A stretch of DNA of 5,101 bases, taken from contig JACNKJ010000216.1 in the NCBI GenBank assembly GCA_014382085.1, positions 1-5,101 on the forward strand. Reading direction: 5' to 3'. Source of the stretch: a bacterium (GTDB lineage Bacteria; Krumholzibacteriota; Krumholzibacteriia; JACNKJ01). Below the pieces are notes generated by a model. It made no database searches. It was not told the DNA's origin and worked only from the letters and a program-made list of their open reading frames with translations. This document shows, piece by piece, positions 1-5,101 of the stretch; the stretch's first letter is position 1, and each line of letters opens with the position of its first letter. The position numbers and the translations under genes are program-made.

Positions 1-1073
1 CCCGAGTAGAAACCACCGGAGGGATCCAACATCTCGCGGCGCAACCAATCCACGATACCCATGGCCGCACGCCTGTAGCCTTCATCATGGGTAATGCGAT
101 AGGCGTCGGCGAGCGCGCCCAGAAGCTGAGCGTTGTCGTAGAGCATCTTCTCAAAGTGCGGAAGAAACCAGCGCGCGTCAGTGGAGTAGCGATGGAATCC
201 TCCGCCTACAAGATCGTGGATCCCCCCGTCGATCATGGCGTCGAGTGTATGGGTGGCCATATCGAGGAGTTCGGGATTTCCTTCACGCTCGTATTCGGCG
301 AGAAGTAGGGCGAAACTGCCGTGAGGAGGAAACTTGGGCGCGGTTCCGAAGCCGCCTAGATTGGCATCGAAACTTCCTTTAAGACTCGCAAAAGCGCGAT
401 CGAGCAGCACACGATTTATCTGCCCCGCTTCTCCCACGGCGCTCATTTCCTTCATGGCCGCAGCGAAACGATCAGCCTGCTCCTCCACCTCACTACGACG
501 AGTTCGCCATGCCTCTGAAAGCGAGGTCATGATGCTTGGAAAACCTGTGCGTCCGGCGCCGTCCTGAGGAGGAAAATAAGTACCCGCGAACCAGGGACGT
601 CCATCGGGTGTGAGCCACAGGGAATTGGGCCATCCACCGCGGCCACTCAAAAGTTGCGTGGCCTTCATGTAGATACTGTCGATATCAGGCCGCTCTTCCC
701 GATCCACTTTGATGCAGACGTAATGCTCGTTCATCACTTGGGCAATGACGTCACTCTCAAAGCTTTCATGGGCCATCACATGGCACCAGTGGCAGGTGCT
801 GTATCCCACCGACAGGAAAATGGGCTTATCCTCGCGGCGCGCGCGCTCGAGGGCTTCAGGACCCCAGGGATACCAGTCCACCGGATTGTCGGCATGTTGC
901 AGGAGATAGGGACTGCGTTCGAAGACGAGGCGATTGAATTCAGAGCCGCCGTCTGCGGGCAACTGGGCAATTTCGGCGGGACTAGGCAGTTTCATGGGAC
1001 CGGCCTCGGCGCTTTGGGTTGGCGGCGCCGGCAAGGCCAGAGCCGCGAAAAGTAGAACTGTGAGGAGCTTCAC
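1..1073 (-). CDS. Exported DUF255/YyaL-type thioredoxin-fold protein (C-terminal half beyond the window)
   Basis: Reading leftward from GTG 1073, the frame stays open to the window edge and gives 357 residues. The family (DUF255, YyaL, human SPATA20-like) combines an N-terminal thioredoxin-like domain with a C-terminal (alpha/alpha)6-type domain and is usually near 700 residues, so about half is present. Seen directly: SPYLLQHADNPVDWYPW at about 54-70, the redox-type motif CHWCH at 94-98 inside YSTCHWCHVM, VDREERPDID after it, GRGGWPNS and AGTYFPP further on, GGFGTAPKFP near 240, and HFEKMLYDNAQLL from about 306. Residues 1-24 look like a Sec signal peptide: Lys2, a Leu/Ala-rich core, and a possible AEA cleavage site before Gly25. 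The product would then be periplasmic. The GTG start has AGGA 7 bases upstream. GTG at 1079 is an in-frame alternative. An internal ATG (residue 27) would give a cytosolic form. Biochemical function is not established for the family, and a thiol redox role is inference from CxxC. Confidence 0.93.
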   Translation of the reverse strand, partial: MKLLTVLLFAALALPAPPTQSAEAGPMKLPSPAEIAQLPADGGSEFNRLVFERSPYLLQHADNPVDWYPWGPEALERARREDKPIFLSVGYSTCHWCHVMAHESFESDVIAQVMNEHYVCIKVDREERPDIDSIYMKATQLLSGRGGWPNSLWLTPDGRPWFAGTYFPPQDGAGRTGFPSIMTSLSEAWRTRRSEVEEQADRFAAAMKEMSAVGEAGQINRVLLDRAFASLKGSFDANLGGFGTAPKFPPHGSFALLLAEYEREGNPELLDMATHTLDAMIDGGIHDLVGGGFHRYSTDARWFLPHFEKMLYDNAQLLGALADAYRITHDEGYRRAAMGIVDWLRREMLDPSGGFYS

Positions 1074-1081
1074 AGGCACAT

Positions 1082-1118
1082 CCTGGGTGGGAGTGCTGGC
1101 AATATCTCCCTGCCCAGG
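1082..1118 (-). promoter_or_regulatory. GC-rich stem-loop covering the Shine-Dalgarno of the DUF255 gene
   Basis: On the minus strand the RNA reads CCUGGG, CA, GGGAG, a 12-base loop, CUCCC, A, CCCAGG. This pairs as 6 bp plus 5 bp around a 2/1 internal loop. The 3' arm ends at 1082 and includes CCAGG of the only good Shine-Dalgarno sequence (CCAGGA, 1086-1081) for the GTG start at 1073. No U-tract follows, so it is not a standard intrinsic terminator. It may limit translation or uncouple the DUF255 gene from the upstream TVP38 gene. The pairing is plain in the sequence, and the regulatory role is inference. Confidence 0.55.
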
Positions 1119-1157
1119 CGGAGCGTCAACGCCCTAAAAGCTTAAATTAAAAGGAGT

Positions 1158-1865
1158 TCAGGAGCCAGAACTGTCGCGCAGGTCGCGCATGCGACGCTTG
1201 GCCCAGGGAAATGCCACTGCCAGGAAAGCCAAAATAACCCCCAGCGCGACATAGTGCCCCGTGCTCAAGCCTTCTCCGCGAAAAGCTCCGGCCAGCGCAT
1301 CGCCCCCCACCACGTAAAAGATGGTGCCGGGCAGCATGGACACGAGAGTCCAGACCATGTAGGTGCCGAAGCGAATTTGTGAGAGGCCGAAGCCGAAGTT
1401 GAGCAGGGCAAAGGGTATCACCGGAAAAAGCCGGCTCAGGATCACCATAATGGCGCCGCTCTCCGAGGTGGCCCGTTGCAGGCGCGCATAGCCCTTTCGC
1501 TTGGAGAGCCAACGCGAGATGGAATCGCGGGCGAGATAGCGAGCGAGCAGAAAAGCTGCGCCCGCGGCGAACCAGGAGGCGAAAACCGCCATGGCCACAC
1601 CCAGCACACTTCCCCAAAGCGCACCGGCAAGCATGGTGAAGGGTAGACCGGGGATGGCCGCCATGGCCGCCAGAGAATAGGCCGCCACGTAAACCACCAC
1701 ACCCCAAATCCCCTGCTCCAAGACCCAGATGCGCAGATTCTCGAGATCGCCCTGCAATCCGAGCTTTCGCCCGAGCAGGAAGAGCCCGATCACGGCAAGT
1801 GGAAAGAGGATAAAACGTATCCAGCGCCAACGGCGGCGCCAGATGACAGCCTTTCGCGGATCCAA
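1158..1865 (-). CDS. TVP38/TMEM64 family (DedA superfamily) inner membrane protein
   Basis: A complete 235-residue polytopic membrane protein, usual in length for the bacterial TVP38/TMEM64 (SNARE-associated, PF09335) family. Residues 9-17 are rich in Arg and Trp, followed by a membrane helix at about 16-32. The family core is clear: IPGLPFTMLAGALWGSVLG at 71-89, a Gly/Ala-rich helix to about 112, LSRLFPVIPFALLNFGFGL at 143-161 and SMLPGTIFYVVGG at 176-188. A last helix at about 207-225 precedes a basic tail. DedA-superfamily proteins are linked to lipid scrambling or transport and envelope homeostasis, but the substrate here is unknown. The start is TTG 1865, chosen for its strong Shine-Dalgarno AAGGAG 5 bases upstream. 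The nearby ATG at 1870 is in another frame that does not encode this protein. The gene is divergent from the TauE/SafE-like gene and lies 84 bases upstream of the DUF255 gene on the same strand, so the two may share a transcript. Confidence 0.92.
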   Translation of the reverse strand: MDPRKAVIWRRRWRWIRFILFPLAVIGLFLLGRKLGLQGDLENLRIWVLEQGIWGVVVYVAAYSLAAMAAIPGLPFTMLAGALWGSVLGVAMAVFASWFAAGAAFLLARYLARDSISRWLSKRKGYARLQRATSESGAIMVILSRLFPVIPFALLNFGFGLSQIRFGTYMVWTLVSMLPGTIFYVVGGDALAGAFRGEGLSTGHYVALGVILAFLAVAFPWAKRRMRDLRDSSGS

Positions 1866-1876
1866 GCCATCTCCTT
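1866..1876 (-). promoter_or_regulatory. Ribosome binding site that decides the TTG start of the TVP38 gene
   Basis: Minus-strand AAGGAG (1876-1871) with a 5-base spacer before TTG 1865. It sets the unusual start codon, because the ATG lying within the spacer region (1870-1868) is out of frame with the protein. Confidence 0.7.
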
Positions 1877-1882
1877 CATTGA

Positions 1883-1907
1883 ACCGGCAGGAAGCTAGCA
1901 GGCCGGT
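1883..1907 (-). repeat. Inverted repeat in the leader of the TVP38 gene
   Basis: ACCGGC (1883-1888) and GCCGGT (1902-1907) form a perfect 6-bp inverted repeat around 13 bases. The repeat sits 6 bases upstream of the Shine-Dalgarno sequence (AAGGAG, 1876-1871) of the TVP38 gene. It could be an mRNA leader hairpin or a dyad operator with half-site centres 19 bases apart. Six pairs alone are modest evidence. Confidence 0.35.
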
Positions 1908-1956
1908 GGGAAGATGTGAAGCGGGGAAGCAATTCAGGTCAACATTGTTTCAGGAC

Positions 1957-1985
1957 TTTGCATATGAAGGACGCCTCACTACAAT
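1957..1985 (+). promoter_or_regulatory. Possible promoter for the TauE/SafE-like gene
   Basis: TACAAT (1980-1985) is a good -10 hexamer. TTTGCA (1957-1962) lies 17 bases upstream as a weak -35 (4 of 6 matches to TTGACA). Transcription would start near 1992, giving a leader of only about a dozen bases that begins right at the Shine-Dalgarno AAGGAG (1994-1999). The short leader and weak -35 keep confidence low. Confidence 0.35.
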
Positions 1986-2003
1986 GTCCGTATAAGGAGC
2001 CTC

Positions 2004-2759
2004 ATGGACTGCTGTTCGCCCAATCTTAGCGCCGACACCATACCCTTCGAGTTTCTCGCCCTTTTCGGCGTGGGATTCCTGATCAGCCTGGGCCACTGCA
2101 TCGGCATGTGCGGGCCCCTCCAAGGCGCTTTCGCCATAGCCCGCGGCAAGCAAGGCCAGCGCGGCTGGCGCATGGTCGGCACCCTGCTGCTCTATCATGG
2201 CGGCCGGCTCTTCTCCTACGGAGTCCTCGGCGTTCTCTTCGGGATGCTCGGTGCGGCCGTACTCTTCGGCAGCAATGCCCGAAGTTGGCAGGGCGGGCTC
2301 TCCCTCTTCGCCGGTCTGATCATGCTTCCACTGGGCTTCGGCCTTATGGGATGGCTGCCCACCATCCGCTGGATGGAGAACAACCCCCTCAGCCGCAAGG
2401 CCACCGGAATCGTGGCTAAGCTTCTGGCCAGCCCCACCACCAGGGCTTCCTTGGTTTTAGGGCTCGCCAATGGCTTCCTGCCCTGCGGCCCGGTCTATAC
2501 CGCCGGCCTCACCGCCGCCGCCACGGGTAATCCCTGGCAAGGCTTCCTGGCCATGCTCTTCTACGGCATGGGTACCGTACCCGTTATGCTGGGATTCGGC
2601 TTCGGAGGCGCTCGTCTGCTCGGGGCCCGCAACCGACCAATACTGCAAAAGATCGCGGCCCTGCTGGTGCTCATAATAGGAATACAGCTCGTCATGCGGG
2701 GCCTGGCGGCCTTTGATCTGGTTCCCCACCTCAAATTCGGTGAATTGGTCTTTTGGTAG
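2004..2759 (+). CDS. TauE/SafE-like (DsbD_2 family) membrane protein linked to cbb3 oxidase maturation
   Basis: A complete 251-residue polytopic protein. It begins at ATG 2004 with AAGGAG 4 bases upstream. It shows the two signatures of the DsbD_2 / 'sulfite exporter TauE/SafE' group that accompanies CcoI: GHCIGMCGP at 30-38 in the first helix and GLANGFLPCGPVY at 153-165 in a central helix. Cys36 and Cys161 fall where the membrane cysteine pair of DsbD/CcdA relatives lies. His31, Cys32, Met35 and Cys36 would also suit copper contacts. Both readings are inference. The N-terminus carries an extra Cys-Cys at 3-4, and hydrophobic segments fill the rest up to about residue 240. Despite the automatic family name, sulfite export is not supported by context. 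The gene directly precedes the copper ATPase, a common arrangement in cbb3 oxidase loci, so a role in thiol or copper delivery in the inner membrane is more likely. Confidence 0.88.
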   Translation: MDCCSPNLSADTIPFEFLALFGVGFLISLGHCIGMCGPLQGAFAIARGKQGQRGWRMVGTLLLYHGGRLFSYGVLGVLFGMLGAAVLFGSNARSWQGGLSLFAGLIMLPLGFGLMGWLPTIRWMENNPLSRKATGIVAKLLASPTTRASLVLGLANGFLPCGPVYTAGLTAAATGNPWQGFLAMLFYGMGTVPVMLGFGFGGARLLGARNRPILQKIAALLVLIIGIQLVMRGLAAFDLVPHLKFGELVFW

Positions 2760-2798
2760 GGATCTAAAACCCATACTGGACAAGTTAACCTCAAATTC
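2728..2798 (+). repeat. 11-bp direct repeat spanning the end of the TauE/SafE-like gene
   Basis: ACCTCAAATTC occurs at 2728-2738 (inside the last codons) and again at 2788-2798 in the gap, exactly 60 bases apart. Each copy is followed by ATTGGT after 5 and 8 bases respectively (2744-2749 and 2807-2812). It may be the trace of a small imperfect duplication or chance. Confidence 0.4.
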
Positions 2799-2839
2799 CG
2801 CAACCTATTGGTAATAACGCTCTTAACTCCACATTGGCG

Positions 2840-2868
2840 TTGACTATAAGACTGGCTCTGACTATTCT
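2840..2868 (+). promoter_or_regulatory. Sigma70-like promoter for the copper ATPase gene
   Basis: TTGACT (2840-2845, 5 of 6 matches) and TATTCT (2863-2868, 4 of 6) are separated by the optimal 17 bases. Transcription would begin near 2875, leaving a leader of about 43 bases before ATG 2918. This would allow the ATPase to be expressed apart from the upstream gene. Confidence 0.5.
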
Positions 2869-2884
2869 CCTCCCCTGCAGTCAG

Positions 2885-2903
2885 GATTCCCGGATCTTTT
2901 TTT
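2885..2903 (+). terminator. Weak hairpin plus T7 run in the ATPase leader (possible attenuator)
   Basis: GATT (2885-2888) can pair with GATC (2893-2896), including one G-U pair, around a CCCG loop. It is followed at once by seven T (2897-2903). CCTG (2874-2877) and CAGG (2882-2885) form an alternative small stem that shares base 2885, so the two stems compete. The layout resembles a minimal intrinsic terminator between the predicted transcription start and the ATPase start codon, but a four-pair stem is weak. Confidence 0.2.
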
Positions 2904-2917
2904 CGCCGTAGGTAATC

Positions 2918-5101
2918 ATGCCCTCCCCGGATGCCTCATCTATCCTGCCCGGCCCAGGCGCAAAGCCTGGAGTCTGCATCCATTGTGGCAACCCTCTCGA
3001 TAAATTTCACAAGGAAGAAGATGGGCCTTTTTGCTGCGCCGGTTGCAGGACCGTCTTCCATCTGATCCAGGGTGAGGGACTCGATCGCTATTATGATCTG
3101 AAGCCCGACATCGTGCCCCCGGCCAGCGAATTGCGATCGGATAGCTACGCCTGGCTGGATTCCGTCCTCGACAGTCCCGAAGCTGAGACCGGTCCCATCA
3201 GCCTGGACATCCAGGGCGTGCACTGCGCCGCCTGCGTCTGGCTTATCGAAGAAATGCACGAGCGCGAGCTGGGCGATGGAAGCATCCGCATCAATCCAAG
3301 TCTGGGTAAGGTCGACCTGAGTTGGAACGGCGACCGAGCCAAGCTCAAACGCTGGCTCGCCCTCATCGAAAAATTCGGCTACCGCTTCGGCCCCAGTCGC
3401 AAACGTTCGGCGGGGGCCTCCCGCGCCCTCTTGGTGCGCATGGGCGTGAGCATCGCCATCGCCATGAACGTGATGATCTTCTCGGCCAGCTACTATTTCG
3501 GCCTGAGCGCCGCCGACGGACTGGTCTACAGCTTCTTCGGTTGGGTGAACTTCGCACTGGCCACCCTCTCGGTGCTCGTGGGCGGAACGGTCTTCATGCG
3601 AGCCGCTTGGCAGGGCCTTCGTCGGCGTGTGGCGCACCTGGACCTGCCCATCTCCCTGGGCATCATTCTGGCCTACGGCGGATCCGTGCTCTCCTACTTC
3701 CTTCATGGCCCCGAGGCAGCCTACTTCGACACACTCACCATTTTTGTGGCCCTCATGTTGGTGGGGCGCTGGACCCAGGAACGCATTCTCGAACGAAATC
3801 GCAATGCACTGCTGGAAGCCGAAGGTGTGGAGAACCTGTTCACCCGGCGCTATCGCGACGACACTCTGGAGTCGGCGCCGGCCACCGATCTACTTACCGG
3901 CGATGAACTCTGGATCGCGCCCGGCGATCTGTTGCCGGTGGAGGCCGTGCTCATGCGTCGCCCCGCCGAGCTCGCCTTGGATTGGATCACCGGCGAAAGT
4001 GAAAAACGCGAATACCAACCCGGCGATCGCCTTCCCGCCGGAGCCTTCAACGCAGGGCGCGCAGGCTTCCGCGCCGCCGCCAGTCAGGATTTCACAGAGA
4101 GCCGCCTCAACGATCTACTCCGCAGCCCCGCCGGCGCTGAAGAAGGCGGCTTGGCCGGTGCGAAATGGTGGCACCGCGTCAGCAGCATCTATGTGGCTGC
4201 GGTTCTTGTTCTAGCTGTCGGCGCATTTCTCATTTGGATGGGCCGTGACCTGCAAAAAGCTCTGGAAGTTACCGTGGCCGTGCTGGTGGTCACCTGCCCC
4301 TGCGCCCTGGGACTGGCCACACCCCTGGCTCATGAAATGATTCAGTCGGCGCTAAGGCGACGGGGCGTTCTTATCCGCCGAAGCGGATTTTTCGATCGCG
4401 CTCTCGCCGTGCGCAAGGTTCTCTTCGACAAGACCGGCACACTCACCGCCGGCAAGCTTTCACTCACGGATGATTCGCGCCAGGAGCTTAGTGCCCTAAG
4501 CGAGGAAACACGCGACACCTTGCGTAACATGGCCAACCGCAGCTTGCATCCAGTGAGCCGCGCCTTGGCCACCGAACTAGGTAGCGGCACTCTGGATTCC
4601 CGCAGTGAGGAAGTCATCGAGTTCGCAGGCATGGGATTGGAATGGAAGCAAGGCGATAAAACCTGGCGACTCGGCCGGTCATCGTTCTGTGGAAATGAAA
4701 TTTCTGCCGATGCCACCATCTTCAGTTGTGATGGGATCGCCCTCGCGCATTTCCGTTTTCAAGAGGCAATCCGCCCAGGCGCCACCGATGAAATCGAGAC
4801 CTTGTCGAATCTCGGTTACGAGCTTCACCTGCTCAGCGGCGACGCGCCCGAAAAGGTTGCGGCGGCCGCGCCGCGACTAGGCATCGATACTCGGCAGGCC
4901 ATAGGCGGGTTGACACCGGAAGCCAAGGCCGACAAGGTCCGTGAACTCGATTCAGGCGACACGCTCATGGTGGGCGACGGCCTCAACGACGCGCCCAGCT
5001 TCGAGGTGGCCCACTGTTCGGCCACACCCGCAGTGGATCACGCGGCCCTGCCGGCCAAGGCCGACTTCTATTACCTGGGCGATGGTATATCCGCGCTTCG
5101 A
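2918..5101 (+). CDS. ccoI: CcoI/FixI-type copper-exporting P1B-ATPase (C-terminal end beyond the window)
   Basis: Open from ATG 2918 to the window edge, 728 residues. An in-frame TAG at 2909 rules out an earlier start, and AGG lies 5 bases upstream. Domain order: a Cys-rich metal-binding domain (PF12156 type) with Cys20, Cys23, Cys39, Cys40 and Cys43; an HMA domain with GVHCAACVW (CxxC at 103-106); helices at about 171-193, 200-222, 244-264 and 270-290; actuator motif TGES at 358-361; helices near 420-442 and 448-470, the second carrying CPC at 460-462; phosphorylation site DKTGT at 504-508; His-Pro at 544-545; LSGD at 639-642; GDGLNDAP at 686-693. The last two helices, which hold the remaining metal ligands, lie outside. 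The CPC motif and CAACVW-type HMA domain point to Cu(I) export of the slow CopA2/CcoI/FixI branch, which serves cbb3 oxidase assembly. A general CopA role is less likely given the N-terminal Cys domain and the TauE/SafE-like neighbour. Full family length is near 780-830. Confidence 0.93.
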   Translation, partial: MPSPDASSILPGPGAKPGVCIHCGNPLDKFHKEEDGPFCCAGCRTVFHLIQGEGLDRYYDLKPDIVPPASELRSDSYAWLDSVLDSPEAETGPISLDIQGVHCAACVWLIEEMHERELGDGSIRINPSLGKVDLSWNGDRAKLKRWLALIEKFGYRFGPSRKRSAGASRALLVRMGVSIAIAMNVMIFSASYYFGLSAADGLVYSFFGWVNFALATLSVLVGGTVFMRAAWQGLRRRVAHLDLPISLGIILAYGGSVLSYFLHGPEAAYFDTLTIFVALMLVGRWTQERILERNRNALLEAEGVENLFTRRYRDDTLESAPATDLLTGDELWIAPGDLLPVEAVLMRRPAELALDWITGESEKREYQPGDRLPAGAFNAGRAGFRAAASQDFTESRLNDLLRSPAGAEEGGLAGAKWWHRVSSIYVAAVLVLAVGAFLIWMGRDLQKALEVTVAVLVVTCPCALGLATPLAHEMIQSALRRRGVLIRRSGFFDRALAVRKVLFDKTGTLTAGKLSLTDDSRQELSALSEETRDTLRNMANRSLHPVSRALATELGSGTLDSRSEEVIEFAGMGLEWKQGDKTWRLGRSSFCGNEISADATIFSCDGIALAHFRFQEAIRPGATDEIETLSNLGYELHLLSGDAPEKVAAAAPRLGIDTRQAIGGLTPEAKADKVRELDSGDTLMVGDGLNDAPSFEVAHCSATPAVDHAALPAKADFYYLGDGISALR

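Larger units (their letters stand above)
1866..2003. other. Divergent intergenic spacer between the TVP38 and TauE/SafE-like genes
   Basis: These 138 bases separate two divergent genes and must hold both promoters unless the genes are read from elsewhere. Apart from the sites listed separately, the minus strand shows TTGACC (1942-1937) followed 17 bases later by TCACAT (1919-1914). That is a plausible -35 with a poor -10 for the TVP38 gene. No FNR-type TTGAT-N4-ATCAA box and no CueR-like dyad is visible. Confidence 0.6.
2760..2917 (+). other. Intergenic gap between the TauE/SafE-like gene and the copper ATPase
   Basis: A 158-base stretch, more AT-rich than the flanking genes, without a supported gene. 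It holds a sigma70-like promoter (2840-2868), a possible leader hairpin followed by seven T (2885-2903) and a short direct repeat whose other copy lies in the end of the upstream gene. No convincing terminator for the upstream gene was found, so readthrough into the ATPase gene remains possible. Confidence 0.6.

Noticed and set aside
654..1055. A 133-codon plus-strand open frame opposite the DUF255 gene
   Set aside because: The minus strand carries the conserved DUF255 sequence, including CHWCH, through this stretch. The plus-strand product matches nothing I recognise.
1147..1830. A 227-codon open frame on the minus strand overlapping the TVP38 gene in another frame
   Set aside because: It is rich in Arg, Gly and His with no membrane pattern, whereas the overlapping frame encodes a full TVP38 protein with a good ribosome binding site.
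1863..1870. ATG at 1870 as the start of the TVP38 gene
   Set aside because: It is five bases upstream and out of frame with the TVP38 coding sequence, so TTG 1865 is the start that fits.
1930..1943. An FNR-like box in the divergent spacer, expected for cbb3-related genes
   Set aside because: Only one half-site resembles TTGAC; the other half does not match ATCAA. The TTGAC at 2840 also lacks a second half.
2732..2755. AATTC-GGT-GAATT inverted repeat followed by TCTTTT as a terminator of the TauE/SafE-like gene
   Set aside because: The stem is five AT-rich pairs with a three-base loop, lies before the stop codon, and has only a four-T run.
2936..3706. A 256-codon open frame on the minus strand opposite the copper ATPase
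   Set aside because: It is antisense to a clear, motif-rich P-type ATPase. Its product is rich in His, Glu, Ala and Gly, as expected from complemented GC-rich codons, and has no recognisable domain.
3322..4214. Overlapping plus-strand open frames (3322-3906 and 3627-4214) inside the ATPase gene
   Set aside because: They are out-of-frame readings of the ATPase with low-complexity Arg/Pro/Ser-rich products, and the ATPase frame is unbroken across the region.

Overview
The window holds four protein-coding genes in two divergent groups and looks like ordinary chromosome of a GC-rich, Gram-negative-type bacterium. The Gram-negative reading rests on an exported thioredoxin-fold protein with a Sec signal peptide and on a FixI/CcoI-type copper ATPase, a family tied to cbb3-type cytochrome oxidase assembly. 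The lineage cannot be fixed from this sequence. A member of the Verrucomicrobia/Planctomycetes group or a proteobacterium would both fit. I see no mobile element, RNA gene, CRISPR array or phage gene.

Leftward group (minus strand). A TVP38/TMEM64 (DedA-superfamily) membrane protein runs from 1865 to 1158. It starts at TTG, supported by a strong Shine-Dalgarno sequence. After 84 bases comes a DUF255/YyaL-type thioredoxin-fold protein starting at GTG 1073. It runs off the left edge, so only its N-terminal 357 residues are visible. The gap between them contains a strong GC-rich stem-loop (1082-1118) whose 3' arm covers the Shine-Dalgarno sequence of the second gene. This is the most distinctive non-coding signal here.

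Divergent spacer (1866-2003). It carries the ribosome binding sites of both flanking genes, a 6-bp inverted repeat in the TVP38 leader and a possible promoter for the rightward gene.

Rightward group (plus strand). A small polytopic TauE/SafE-like (DsbD_2) membrane protein (2004-2759) is followed, after a 158-base gap with a good sigma70-like promoter, by a heavy-metal P1B-type ATPase (2918 to beyond 5101). The ATPase has the Cys-rich N-terminal domain, HMA domain and CPC motif of CcoI/FixI. It is complete up to the P-domain and lacks only its last membrane helices at the window edge. This gene pair is a familiar part of cbb3 oxidase maturation loci (ccoGHIS-type). The ATPase is expected to move Cu(I) out of the cytoplasm for oxidase assembly, and the TauE/SafE-like partner probably helps with thiol or copper handling. 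The oxidase genes ccoNOP and the accessory genes ccoG, ccoH and ccoS are not in the window.

I found no convincing undescribed system. The best leads are the stem-loop over the DUF255 start, the exported form of that protein, and a possible short leader/attenuator before the ATPase.
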